Assembly (NCBI GenBank): GCA_902706205.1
Contig: CACSKA010000001.1
Span: 558,001-622,000, forward strand
Source: Chryseobacterium sp. 18061
GTDB lineage: Bacteria; Pseudomonadota; Gammaproteobacteria; Enterobacterales; Enterobacteriaceae
DNA length: 64,000 nucleotides
Direction of reading: 5' to 3'
Position 1 is the first letter of the stretch, and the number at the start of each line of letters is the position of its first letter. Made by a program: the position numbers and the translations under genes. Below the pieces are notes generated by a model. The model worked only from the letters and a program-made list of their open reading frames with translations, was not told where the DNA came from and did not search any database. This document shows positions 54,170 through 63,164 of this stretch, in pieces.

Positions 54170-54613
54170 ATGTTCAACAAAATTCTGGTGGTATGCGTCG
54201 GCAATATCTGCCGTTCCCCTACGGGGGAGCGGTTGCTGAAAAATTATCTTCCGTCGCTGGACGTGGATTCCGCCGGGCTCGGCGCACTGGTAGGTAAGGG
54301 TGCCGATGACAGTGCGGCACGCGTCGCGGCTGTCCACAACATTTCCCTGGACGGGCACTGCGCCCGTCAAATTTCCGGAAAGATGTGCCGCGAATACGAT
54401 CTCATTCTGACCATGGAAAAACGCCACATTGCCCGGCTGTGCGAAATCGCGCCGGAAATGCGCGGCAAAGTGATGCTGTTTGGCCACTGGGACGATGAAC
54501 GTGAGATCCCCGATCCTTATCGCAAAAGTCGCGACGCTTTTGAAGCGGTTTACCACTTACTCGATCAGTCTGCTCTTCAATGGGCGCAGGCACTGAAAGT
54601 ACAGCAGGGATAA
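54170..54613 (+). CDS. wzb: Low-molecular-weight protein-tyrosine phosphatase Wzb
   Basis: Wzb dephosphorylates the tyrosine kinase Wzc, keeping the phosphorylation cycle needed for high-molecular-weight polysaccharide. The 147-residue protein has the P-loop CVGNICRSPTGE with nucleophile Cys9 and the general-acid Asp115 in DPYRKS. It starts 5 bp after wza and ends 2 bp before wzc. Confidence 0.97.
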   Translation: MFNKILVVCVGNICRSPTGERLLKNYLPSLDVDSAGLGALVGKGADDSAARVAAVHNISLDGHCARQISGKMCREYDLILTMEKRHIARLCEIAPEMRGKVMLFGHWDDEREIPDPYRKSRDAFEAVYHLLDQSALQWAQALKVQQG

Positions 54614-54615
54614 CA

Positions 54616-56778
54616 ATGACAGATAACGTAAAACACGCACCGCCGCAGGCTTCGGGCAGTGATGAAATCGATATTGGCCGCCTGGTCGGTACGGTGGTGG
54701 AGGCCAAATGGTGGGTGCTCGGCATCACCGCCGTGTTTGCCGCTGCCGCAGTGGTGTACACCCTTTTTGCGACGCCAATCTACAGCGCCGACGCGCTGGT
54801 GCAGATTGAGCAGGATACCAGCAGTTCGCTGGTACAGGATTTAAACTCGGCGCTCAGCAATAAGCCGCCTGCGTCTGACGCTGAAATTCAGCTGATTCAG
54901 TCGCGTATGGTGCTCGGCAAAACGGTGGACGACCTTAATCTGGACATCGCCGTAACCAAAAACACGATGCCGATTTTTGGTGCCGGTTGGGAACGCCTGA
55001 TGGGCCGCGCCAACGAGAGCGTTAACGTTGAAACCTTTACCGTGCCTGCGGGCATGCGTGAACAAACCTTCACCCTGGAAGTGCTGGGGAAAAACAGCTA
55101 CCAGTTGACCAGCGATGGCGGCTTCAGTGCACGCGGTACCGTTGGCCAGCCGCTGACGAAATCCGGCCTGACCTTGCTGGTGAGCGCCATCCATGCGCAG
55201 GAGGGCGGTGAATTTACCGTCACCAAATACTCCACGCTCGGGATGATCAACACCCTGCAAAACAGCCTGACGGTAACGGAAAACGGCAAGGACACCGGCG
55301 TGCTGAGCCTGACATACACCGGCGAAGATAAAGATCAAATCCGCGTGATCCTCGACAGCATCGCGGATAACTATCTGGCGCAAAACGTCGAGCGTAAATC
55401 GGAAGAAGCGTCCCGCAGCCTGCGATTCCTTGCCAAACAGCTGCCGGAAGTGCGAACGCGTCTGGACGATGCGGAAAACAAACTCAACGCTTATCGCCAG
55501 CAGAAAGACTCGGTAGATATGTCGCTTGAAGCTAAGTCGGTGCTGGATTCGGTGGTTAACATTGATTCGCAGCTCAACCAGCTGACCTTCAGCGAGGCCG
55601 AGATTTCCAAGCTCTACACTAAGCGCCACCCGGCTTACCGCACACTGCTGGAAAAACGCAAAACGCTGGAAGACGAGAAGGCTAATCTCAACAAACGCAT
55701 CACTGCGATGCCGGAAACCCAGCAGGAAATCGTGCGTCTGACGCGTGATGTGGAATCCGGGCAGCAGGTGTACATGCAACTGCTGAACAAACAGCAGGAG
55801 TTGAAAATCCAGGAAGCGAGTACCGTCGGTGACGTGCGTATCGTGGATTCCGCCATCACTCAGCCGGGCGTCCTGAAGCCGAAAAAAGCGTTGATTGTCT
55901 TCGGCGGGATCATTCTGGGTCTGATGCTTTCTATTCTTGGCGTGCTGCTGCGTTCACTGTTTAACCGCGGGATTGAAAGTCCTCAGGTTCTGGAAGACCA
56001 CGGCATCAACGTTTACGCCAGCATTCCGCTGTCTGAGTGGCAGAAGAAGCGCGACCACGTCAAAACCGTCAAAGGTATCAAACGCTACAAGCAAAGCCAG
56101 TTGCTGGCTGTAGGTAACCCGACTGACCTCGCTATCGAAGCGGTGCGCAGTCTGCGAACCAGCCTGCACTTCGCCATGATGCAGGCCAGCAACAACGTAC
56201 TGATGCTGACCGGGGTCAGCCCGTCCATCGGTAAAACGTTCGTCTGTGCCAACCTGGCGGCAGTGATTAGCCAGACCGGCAAGCGCGTGCTGCTGATTGA
56301 CTGCGATATGCGCAAAGGCTACACCCACGAATTGCTCGGTACTACCAATGACAACGGCCTTTCCGAAGTGCTGGTCGGTAAAACCGAGATCGCAAACTGT
56401 GCCAAACGCACCTCGGTGACCAACTTCGACCTGGTCACCCGTGGTCAGGTACCGCCGAATCCGTCCGAACTGTTAATGGGTGAGCGTTTTGCGGAACTGG
56501 TGAAATGGGCCAGCAGCCAGTATGACCTGGTGCTTATCGATACCCCGCCAATTCTGGCCGTGACCGATGCCGGTATCATCGGTCGCCACGCAGGCACCAC
56601 GCTGATGGTGGCACGTTATGCGGTTAACACCCTGAAAGAGGTGGAAACCAGCCTCAGCCGCTTCGAGCAGAATGGTATTCACGTCAAAGGTGTCATCCTC
56701 AACTCCATCTTCCGTCGGGCCTCCGGTTATCAGGACTACGGCTACTACGAGTACGAGTACAAGTCAGACAGTAAATAA
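54616..56778 (+). CDS. wzc: Tyrosine-protein kinase and co-polymerase Wzc
   Basis: Wzc is the inner-membrane BY-kinase that controls chain length and export of colanic acid. The 720 residues have a Wzz domain with two spans (WWVLGITAVFAAAAVVYTLF and LIVFGGIILGLMLSILGVLL), a periplasmic helical hairpin, and a cytoplasmic kinase domain with Walker A GVSPSIGKTF (Lys540), Walker A' LLIDCDMRKG and Walker B LVLIDTPP. The C-terminal tyrosine cluster is YQDYGYYEYEYKSDSK. The start at MTDNVKHAPP was chosen over a reading 12 codons longer; it matches the E. coli length exactly. Confidence 0.96.
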   Translation: MTDNVKHAPPQASGSDEIDIGRLVGTVVEAKWWVLGITAVFAAAAVVYTLFATPIYSADALVQIEQDTSSSLVQDLNSALSNKPPASDAEIQLIQSRMVLGKTVDDLNLDIAVTKNTMPIFGAGWERLMGRANESVNVETFTVPAGMREQTFTLEVLGKNSYQLTSDGGFSARGTVGQPLTKSGLTLLVSAIHAQEGGEFTVTKYSTLGMINTLQNSLTVTENGKDTGVLSLTYTGEDKDQIRVILDSIADNYLAQNVERKSEEASRSLRFLAKQLPEVRTRLDDAENKLNAYRQQKDSVDMSLEAKSVLDSVVNIDSQLNQLTFSEAEISKLYTKRHPAYRTLLEKRKTLEDEKANLNKRITAMPETQQEIVRLTRDVESGQQVYMQLLNKQQELKIQEASTVGDVRIVDSAITQPGVLKPKKALIVFGGIILGLMLSILGVLLRSLFNRGIESPQVLEDHGINVYASIPLSEWQKKRDHVKTVKGIKRYKQSQLLAVGNPTDLAIEAVRSLRTSLHFAMMQASNNVLMLTGVSPSIGKTFVCANLAAVISQTGKRVLLIDCDMRKGYTHELLGTTNDNGLSEVLVGKTEIANCAKRTSVTNFDLVTRGQVPPNPSELLMGERFAELVKWASSQYDLVLIDTPPILAVTDAGIIGRHAGTTLMVARYAVNTLKEVETSLSRFEQNGIHVKGVILNSIFRRASGYQDYGYYEYEYKSDSK

Positions 56779-56782
56779 CGTG

Positions 56783-56829
56783 CTTTGCCTCTCACCCTGA
56801 CCCTCTCCCCCAAGGGGTGAGGGGCAAAG
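56783..56829 (+). repeat. GC-rich palindrome between wzc and wcaA
   Basis: CTTTGCCTCTCACCC pairs with GGGGTGAGGGGCAAAG with one mismatch, around a CCCTCTCCCCC loop. No U-run follows. It may slow transcription or stabilise the upstream wza-wzb-wzc message. Confidence 0.75.
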
Positions 56830-56852
56830 TTCAACGCCATTCGGGGAACAAA

Positions 56853-57695
56853 ATGACGACACATAACCCATTAATTTCCATTTATATGCCAACCTGGAAT
56901 CGGCAACAGCTGGCGATTCGCGCCATTAAATCGGTGCTTCGCCAGGATTATCCGCACTGGGAAATGATGATTGTCGACGACTGCTCCTCTTCCTTTGAAC
57001 AGCTGCAGCAGTTTGTCGACGGCCTGAACGATGCGCGCGTGAAATATACTCGCAACGACTTTAACTCTGGTGCCTGTGCGGTGCGTAATCAGGCGATTGT
57101 GCAGGCCAAAGGCCAGTTCATTACCGGTATCGATGACGATGACGAATGGACGCCAAACCGCCTGTCGGTGTTCCTTGAACATAAGCATCAGCTGACGACC
57201 CACGCGTTTCTGTACGCCAACGACTATGTCTGCGAAGGCGAGGTTTACTCCCAGCCCGCGAGCCTGCCGTTGTACCCGAAATCACCGTATTCCCGCACGC
57301 TATTTTTCAAGCGCAACATCATCGGCAATCAGGTGTTCAGCTGGGCCTGGCGCTTCAAAGAGAGCCTGTTCGATACCGAACTGAAAGCGGCGCAGGATTA
57401 CGACATTTTCCTGCGCATGGTGACCGAATACGGCGAGCCGTGGAAAGTGGAAGACGCCACGCAAATTCTGCACATCAACCACGGTGAAATGCAGATTACG
57501 TCGTCGCCAAAAAAATTCTCCGGCTACTTCCATTTCTACCGTAAGCACAAAGACAAATTCGACCGCGCCAGCAAAAAGTACCAGCTGTTCACGCTGTATC
57601 AGATCCGCAACAAGCGCATGAACTGGCGCACGTTGCTGACACTGCTGTCAGTGCGTAACGGCAAACGTCTGGCCGATGGCCTGCGGGGGAAATAA
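56853..57695 (+). CDS. wcaA: Colanic acid glycosyltransferase WcaA
   Basis: WcaA is a family 2 glycosyltransferase of colanic acid repeat-unit synthesis, acting on the cytoplasmic face of the membrane. The 280-residue protein starts MTTHNPLISIYMPTWNRQQL, with the nucleotide-sugar motifs VDDCSSS and GIDDDDEWTP (DXD). The start was moved 12 codons in from the longest reading to match E. coli. Its last base overlaps the wcaB start (TAATG). Confidence 0.95.
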   Translation: MTTHNPLISIYMPTWNRQQLAIRAIKSVLRQDYPHWEMMIVDDCSSSFEQLQQFVDGLNDARVKYTRNDFNSGACAVRNQAIVQAKGQFITGIDDDDEWTPNRLSVFLEHKHQLTTHAFLYANDYVCEGEVYSQPASLPLYPKSPYSRTLFFKRNIIGNQVFSWAWRFKESLFDTELKAAQDYDIFLRMVTEYGEPWKVEDATQILHINHGEMQITSSPKKFSGYFHFYRKHKDKFDRASKKYQLFTLYQIRNKRMNWRTLLTLLSVRNGKRLADGLRGK

Positions 57696-58186
57696 TGCTG
57701 CTGGAAGACTTACGTGCAAACAGCTGGAGCCTGCGCCCATGCTGCATGGTTACCGCATACCGTATCGCGCATTTCTGCTCGGTGTGGCGCAAAAAAAGCG
57801 TCATTAACAACCTCTGGGCGGCCCCGATGCTGCTGATATACCGATTCATCACCGAATGTGTGTTCGGTTACGAAATTCAGGCCGCGGCCACTATTGGCCG
57901 TCGTTTCACCATTCACCACGGTTATGCCGTGGTGATCAACAAATTCGTGGTGGCGGGGGATGATTTCACCATCCGGCACGGCGTCACCATTGGCAATCGT
58001 GGCCCACAAAGCCTGGCCTGCCCGGTGATTGGCAACGGCGTAGAGCTTGGCGCGAACGTGGTGATGATTGGTGAGATACGCATCGGCAATAACGTCACCG
58101 TCGGCGCAGGTAGCGTCGTCCTCGACGACGTGCCGGACAACGCGCTAGTGGTGGGTGAAAAAGCGCGGGTAAAGGTCATCAAATGA
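57695..58186 (+). CDS. wcaB: Colanic acid acetyltransferase WcaB
   Basis: WcaB is a left-handed beta-helix (hexapeptide repeat) acetyltransferase of the serine acetyltransferase-like group that adds acetyl groups to colanic acid sugars. The 163-residue protein shows the repeats IGRRFTIHHGYAVVINKFVV, GNGVELGANVVMIGEIRIG and NNVTVGAGSVVLDDV. It overlaps wcaA by one base and wcaC by an ATGA junction. Confidence 0.95.
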   Translation: MLLEDLRANSWSLRPCCMVTAYRIAHFCSVWRKKSVINNLWAAPMLLIYRFITECVFGYEIQAAATIGRRFTIHHGYAVVINKFVVAGDDFTIRHGVTIGNRGPQSLACPVIGNGVELGANVVMIGEIRIGNNVTVGAGSVVLDDVPDNALVVGEKARVKVIK

Positions 58187-59400
58187 ATATTATGCAATTT
58201 AACGTTCGTCTCGCGGAAGGCGGGGCGGCAGGCGTGGCGCTCGATCTACATCAGCGTGCGCTGCAACAGGGCATGGCATCTCGCTTTGTCTACGGTTACG
58301 GCAAAGGCGGCAAGAAAAGCGTCAGCCACGACGACTATCCGAACGTCATCAAACACACCGCACGCGTCACCTCGATAGCCAACCTGGCGCTGTTTCGTCT
58401 GTTTAACCGCGACGTTTTCGGCAATCTGAATAATCTGTATCGCACCGTGACCCGCACATCCGGACCGGTGGTGCTGCACTTCCACGTGTTGCACAGCTAT
58501 TGGCTGAACCTCGAGGAAGTAGTGGAGTTTTGCCACAAACTGAAAGAGCACAAGCGCGACGTGCGTTTCGTCTGGACGCTGCACGATCACTGGAGCGTCA
58601 CTGGCCGCTGTGCGTTTCTCGACGGCTGCGAAGAGTGGAAAAACGGCTGCGGCAAATGCCCGACCCTGACCAACTATCCGCCGGTGAAAATTGACCGTGC
58701 CAGCCAGCTGGTGAGTGGAAAACGTGAGCTGTTCCGCGAAATGATTACGTTGGGCTGCCAGTTTATCTCCCCAAGCCAGCACGTGGCCGATGCGTTTAAT
58801 CGTCTCTACGGGGAGGGGCACTGCCAGATTATCAACAACGGTATCGATGTCGCGACCGAAGCCATCCTAGCGGAACTGGCACCGCAGAGTGTGACCGGCA
58901 GCAAACCGAAAATTGCGGTTGTGGCCCATGACCTGCGCTACGACGGTAAAACCAATCAGCAGCTGGTGCGCGACATTATTGCACTGGGTGACGCAGTTGA
59001 AGTGCATACCTTCGGCAAGTTCTCACCGTTTGAAGGCAGCAACGTCATTAATCACGGTTTTCTGACCAATAAGCGCCAGTTAATGAGTGAGCTCAATCAG
59101 TTGGATGCGCTGCTGTTCAGCTCGCGCGTTGATAACTATCCGCTGATCCTGTGTGAAGCGTTGTCCATCGGCGTGCCAGTGATTGCGACACCAAGCGAAG
59201 CGGCCCAGGAAGTGCTGGAGAAATCCGGCGGCCGCACGGTAAACGTCGATGACGTGCTGGCGCTGGTTCAGCAGCCAAAAGCGCAGATTGCCGAAGCAAT
59301 TTTTGCGACCACGCTCGATGCGTTTCGCGCCCGCAGCCGCCAGGCGTACAGCGGAAAACAGATGCTGGAGGAATATGTCTCGTTCTATCAGAATCTGTAG
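58183..59400 (+). CDS. wcaC: Colanic acid glycosyltransferase WcaC
   Basis: WcaC is a GT4-type glycosyltransferase of the colanic acid pathway. The 405-residue protein equals the E. coli length. It begins MNIMQFNVRLAEGGAAGVAL, contains FVWTLHDHWSVTGRCAF with a four-cysteine segment (CAFLDGCEEWKNGCGKC) and the family's donor-site region RVDNYPLILCEALSIGVPVIATPSEAA. Its end overlaps the wcaD start by 26 bp, in another frame. Confidence 0.95.
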   Translation: MNIMQFNVRLAEGGAAGVALDLHQRALQQGMASRFVYGYGKGGKKSVSHDDYPNVIKHTARVTSIANLALFRLFNRDVFGNLNNLYRTVTRTSGPVVLHFHVLHSYWLNLEEVVEFCHKLKEHKRDVRFVWTLHDHWSVTGRCAFLDGCEEWKNGCGKCPTLTNYPPVKIDRASQLVSGKRELFREMITLGCQFISPSQHVADAFNRLYGEGHCQIINNGIDVATEAILAELAPQSVTGSKPKIAVVAHDLRYDGKTNQQLVRDIIALGDAVEVHTFGKFSPFEGSNVINHGFLTNKRQLMSELNQLDALLFSSRVDNYPLILCEALSIGVPVIATPSEAAQEVLEKSGGRTVNVDDVLALVQQPKAQIAEAIFATTLDAFRARSRQAYSGKQMLEEYVSFYQNL

Positions 59401-60595
59401 CTACCTGCTGCTGCCGTTAATCTACCTGCTGGTTAACGTCAAAATCGTCCAGCTCGGCGAAAGTTTTCCGATAACCATTGTGACGTTTTTACCCGTGCTG
59501 TTGCTGCTCTATGTGGACCGCATCAGCCTGAAAAAACTGATGATTGCGCTGGGTGCCGGTGCCGGGCTGACGCTGTTTAACTACGTATTTGGTCAGTCAC
59601 TTGATGCCAGCAAATACGTCACCTCCACGATGCTGTTCGTCTACATCGTTATCATTATCGGCATGGTGTGGGCCATTCGTTTTAAAACGATTTCGCCGCA
59701 CAATCACCGTAAAATCCTGCGCTTCTTTTATGTTGTCGTCGGGCTGGTAGTGATGCTCGCCGCGCTGGAAATGGCGCAGATTATCCTGACCGGCGGCAGC
59801 AGTTTGATGGAGATAATTTCGAAATATCTTATTTACAGTAATAGCTACGTTCTGAACTTTATCAAGTTCGGTGGCAAGCGAACTACTGCTTTATATTTCG
59901 AGCCAGCCTTCTTCGCCCTGGCATTAATCTCAATTTGGCTCAGTATCAAACAGTTCGGTATCAAAACGCCTAAGACCGATGCTATGATTCTGGCAGGGAT
60001 AGTGCTTTCAGGATCGTTTTCCGGCGTAATGACATTTATCCTGTTTTATTTGCTGGAATGGGCATTCCAGTATCTGAATAAGGAAGCAATCAGTAAGAAA
60101 CTACCCCTGGCAATCATTTCCTTGGCAGTCTTTTTAGTCGGTCTGGTATTTGCTTATCCGTATATTTCGGAACGCCTTGGCGATCTCGGAACGGAGGGCT
60201 CATCCTCTTATTACCGAATTATTGGTCCGCTGGTGATGGTCGGGTATTCCCTTACCCACATTGATGGTGTGGTTCGTTTTGGTTCTCTTTACGAATATGT
60301 TGCATCATTCGGAATCTTTAACGGTGCGGACGTCGGGAAAACAATAGACAATGGGTTGTATCTGCTGATTATTTATTTCTCCTGGTTCGCGGTGTTACTG
60401 ACAGCCTGGTATATGTCGAAAGTCGGAAAAATGATGATTAGCGCGTTTGGTAATAACCAAAACTATCGCGTGCAGTTGTTTCTGTTTTTTCCGGTTTCTC
60501 TGTTTTTCACCGGTTCGATTTTTAGCCCGGAATATGCGTTTTTAATTGTATGTCCATTTATTTTGCGTAAAGCGCTGAAACTGACGGACAGCTAA
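59375..60595 (+). CDS. wcaD: Colanic acid polymerase WcaD
   Basis: WcaD is the putative Wzy-type polymerase that links colanic acid repeat units in the periplasm. The 406-residue protein is very hydrophobic with about ten predicted spans and a large periplasmic loop (YISERLGDLGTEGSSSYYRI). The start MSRSIRICSYLLLPLIYLLV matches E. coli; a reading 42 codons longer lies inside wcaC and is rejected. The second half is more AT-rich than its neighbours, as is common for polymerase genes. Confidence 0.95.
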   Translation: MSRSIRICSYLLLPLIYLLVNVKIVQLGESFPITIVTFLPVLLLLYVDRISLKKLMIALGAGAGLTLFNYVFGQSLDASKYVTSTMLFVYIVIIIGMVWAIRFKTISPHNHRKILRFFYVVVGLVVMLAALEMAQIILTGGSSLMEIISKYLIYSNSYVLNFIKFGGKRTTALYFEPAFFALALISIWLSIKQFGIKTPKTDAMILAGIVLSGSFSGVMTFILFYLLEWAFQYLNKEAISKKLPLAIISLAVFLVGLVFAYPYISERLGDLGTEGSSSYYRIIGPLVMVGYSLTHIDGVVRFGSLYEYVASFGIFNGADVGKTIDNGLYLLIIYFSWFAVLLTAWYMSKVGKMMISAFGNNQNYRVQLFLFFPVSLFFTGSIFSPEYAFLIVCPFILRKALKLTDS

Positions 60596-60610
60596 TAAGG
60601 AGTCGAATAA

Positions 60611-61354
60611 ATGCTGCTAAGTGTGATTACCGTTGCATTTCGAAATTATGAAGGCGTGGTGAAAACTTGGGCGTCATTGGCTCATTTGGCGCACGATCCG
60701 GGTATCGAATTTGAGTGGATTGTCGTCGATGGTGGCTCCGCAGACGGTACCGCAGAATTCCTGGAAAACCTGAACGGTGAGTATAACTTACGTTATATCA
60801 GCGAGAAAGATAAGGGCATCTACGACGCGATGAACAAAGGCATTGAGATGTCTCAAGGTCGCTTCGCTATCTTCCTGAACTCCGGCGATGTGTTCCATAC
60901 CGAAGTGGCAACCAGCGTCCGCCAGCTCGTTGCGCAAAAAGATAATGCGATGTATATCGGCGATGCCATGCTCGATTTCGGTGATGGCCATCAGGTGCGC
61001 CGCAGCGCCAAACCTGGCTGGTATATTTATCACAGCCTCCCGGCGAGCCATCAGGCTATTTTCTTCCCGGTGAGTGGGCTGCAGCGTTATCCGTATGATT
61101 TGCAATATCGCGTGTCATCCGATTATGCGCTGGCGGCGAAAATGTATAAGGAAGGCTATTCCTTTAAACGGATTAAGGGCCTGGTATCAGAATTTTCGAT
61201 GGGCGGCGTGTCAACCTCGAATAATCTGGAATTATGCCGTGATGCCAAAAATGTTCAGCGTCAGATATTACGCGTGCCGGGCTTTTGGGCAGAATTCTCT
61301 CATTTATTACGCCTGCGTACTACGGGCAAGACCAAAGCCTTATATAACAAATAG
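60611..61354 (+). CDS. wcaE: Colanic acid glycosyltransferase WcaE
   Basis: WcaE is a family 2 glycosyltransferase of colanic acid synthesis. The 247-residue protein starts [19 protein letters not shown] and has the GT2 signatures [16 protein letters not shown] and [19 protein letters not shown] followed by LNSGDVF. AAGGAG is a strong ribosome site, 15 bp after wcaD. Confidence 0.95.
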   Translation: MLLSVITVAFRNYEGVVKTWASLAHLAHDPGIEFEWIVVDGGSADGTAEFLENLNGEYNLRYISEKDKGIYDAMNKGIEMSQGRFAIFLNSGDVFHTEVATSVRQLVAQKDNAMYIGDAMLDFGDGHQVRRSAKPGWYIYHSLPASHQAIFFPVSGLQRYPYDLQYRVSSDYALAAKMYKEGYSFKRIKGLVSEFSMGGVSTSNNLELCRDAKNVQRQILRVPGFWAEFSHLLRLRTTGKTKALYNK

Positions 61355-61372
61355 TCAATATAAGGAAAATCA

Positions 61373-61912
61373 ATGCAGGAATTAAACGGATTCTCGGTGC
61401 CAAAAGGTTTCCGGGGGGCGGGCGGAGTTAAGGTTCAATTATGGTGGGCCGTCCAGGCAACCTTATTTGCCAGGTCGCCACAAATACTCTACCGCTGGCG
61501 TGCATTTTTATTACGCCTGTTTGGCGCAAAAATCGGAAAAAACGTAGTGATTCGCCCCTCGGTAAAAATTACGTACCCGTGGAAATTAACGCTCGGAGAT
61601 AACGCCTGGGTGGGTGATGACGCGGTGCTATATACCCTTGGCGACATTACCATCGGTGCTAATTCAGTAGTATCGCAGAAGTGCTATTTATGTACCGGCA
61701 GTCACGATTATATGAGCGCGCATTTTGATATTAACGCGACCCCGATTGTGATTGGCGAGAAATGCTGGCTGGCAACGGATGTCTTCGTGGCACCCGGCGT
61801 GACGATAGGTGATGGCACCGTCGTTGGCGCACGCAGCAGCGTATTTAAATCGCTTGCGGCAAACATGATTTGCCGAGGCAATCCAGCAGTATCGATACGC
61901 TCCCGAGCGTGA
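61373..61912 (+). CDS. wcaF: Colanic acid acetyltransferase WcaF
   Basis: WcaF is a hexapeptide-repeat acetyltransferase (LbH, maltose O-acetyltransferase-like) that acetylates colanic acid sugar, fucose in current E. coli models. The 179-residue protein shows [28 protein letters not shown] and [12 protein letters not shown] with the catalytic His, then [30 protein letters not shown] is the ribosome site. Confidence 0.95.
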   Translation: MQELNGFSVPKGFRGAGGVKVQLWWAVQATLFARSPQILYRWRAFLLRLFGAKIGKNVVIRPSVKITYPWKLTLGDNAWVGDDAVLYTLGDITIGANSVVSQKCYLCTGSHDYMSAHFDINATPIVIGEKCWLATDVFVAPGVTIGDGTVVGARSSVFKSLAANMICRGNPAVSIRSRA

Positions 61913-61921
61913 GTGCTTTCA

Positions 61922-62000
61922 CCCTCACCCTAACCCTCTCCCTTTAAGGGAGAGGGGAGTTACTCCCTCGCCCCCTCGGGGAGAGGGCTGGGGTGAGGGG
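61922..62000 (+). repeat. GC-rich nested palindrome between wcaF and gmd
   Basis: CCTCACCCTAACCCTCTCCC near the left end pairs with GGGAGAGGGCTGGGGTGAGG at the right end, and an inner arm CTCTCCCTTTAAGGGAGAG folds by itself. It is the same kind of element as the one between wzc and wcaA. No U-run follows it. Confidence 0.78.
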
Positions 62001-62039
62001 CAAGGGCGAACCCAAAATGTATATAGAGGAAAAAGTATT

Positions 62040-63161
62040 ATGACTAAAGTCGCACTCATCACCGGCGTTACCGGGCAGGACGGTTCCTATCTGGCAGAAC
62101 TGCTGTTGGAAAAAGGCTATGAAGTTCACGGTATTAAGCGTCGTGCGTCGTCATTCAACACCGAGCGCGTGGATCACATTTATCAGGATCCTCATGCTGC
62201 AAATCCGAAATTCCACCTGCACTACGGTGATCTGACCGATTCCTCCAACCTGACCCGTATTCTGCAGGAAGTGCAGCCGGACGAAGTGTATAACCTGGGC
62301 GCAATGAGCCACGTGGCTGTTTCCTTCGAGTCTCCGGAATACACCGCTGACGTTGATGCGATGGGCACTCTGCGTCTGCTGGAAGCGATTCGTTTCCTCG
62401 GCCTTGAGAAGAAAACCCGTTTCTATCAGGCGTCCACGTCTGAGCTGTACGGCCTGGTGCAGGAAACCCCGCAGAAAGAGACCACGCCGTTCTACCCGCG
62501 CTCTCCGTATGCTGTCGCCAAACTGTACGCCTACTGGATCACCGTCAACTACCGTGAATCTTATGGCATGTTCGCTTGTAACGGCATTCTGTTTAACCAC
62601 GAATCCCCACGCCGTGGCGAAACCTTCGTGACCCGCAAAATTACCCGCGCGATTGCCAATATCGCTCAGGGCCTGGAGAAGTGCCTGTACCTCGGCAACA
62701 TGGATTCCCTGCGTGACTGGGGTCATGCGAAAGACTACGTAAAAATGCAGTGGATGATGCTGCAGCAGGACAACCCGGAAGACTTCGTGATCGCGACCGG
62801 CGTGCAGTACTCCGTGCGTCAGTTCGTCGAAATGGCCGCGGCACAGCTGGGCATCAAACTGCGCTTTGAAGGCACTGGCGTAGAAGAGAAAGGCATCGTG
62901 GTTTCTGTCACCGGTCACGACGCACCGGGCGTGAAACCAGGCGATGTAATGATTGCCGTTGACCCGCGCTACTTCCGTCCTGCTGAAGTGGAAACCCTGC
63001 TCGGCGACCCAACCAAAGCGCACGAAAAACTGGGCTGGAAACCGGAAATCACCCTACAGGAAATGGTCTCCGAAATGGTTGCCAACGATCTGGAAGCAGC
63101 GAAGAAACACTCCCTGCTTAAAGCTCACGGTTACGAGGTAGCCATTGCGCTGGAGTCCTGA
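62040..63161 (+). CDS. gmd: GDP-mannose 4,6-dehydratase
   Basis: Gmd converts GDP-mannose to GDP-4-keto-6-deoxymannose, the first step to GDP-L-fucose for colanic acid. The 373-residue SDR enzyme has the NADP motif [36 protein letters not shown] with the catalytic Ser/Thr-Glu, and the active-site [10 protein letters not shown] (YxxxK). Length equals E. coli Gmd. It lies 3 bp before fcl. Confidence 0.97.
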   Translation: MTKVALITGVTGQDGSYLAELLLEKGYEVHGIKRRASSFNTERVDHIYQDPHAANPKFHLHYGDLTDSSNLTRILQEVQPDEVYNLGAMSHVAVSFESPEYTADVDAMGTLRLLEAIRFLGLEKKTRFYQASTSELYGLVQETPQKETTPFYPRSPYAVAKLYAYWITVNYRESYGMFACNGILFNHESPRRGETFVTRKITRAIANIAQGLEKCLYLGNMDSLRDWGHAKDYVKMQWMMLQQDNPEDFVIATGVQYSVRQFVEMAAAQLGIKLRFEGTGVEEKGIVVSVTGHDAPGVKPGDVMIAVDPRYFRPAEVETLLGDPTKAHEKLGWKPEITLQEMVSEMVANDLEAAKKHSLLKAHGYEVAIALES

Positions 63162-63164
63162 GTC

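Noticed and set aside
62151..63023. 290-codon minus-strand reading
   Set aside because: It is the complement of gmd; His/Arg-rich composition is typical of an antisense shadow.
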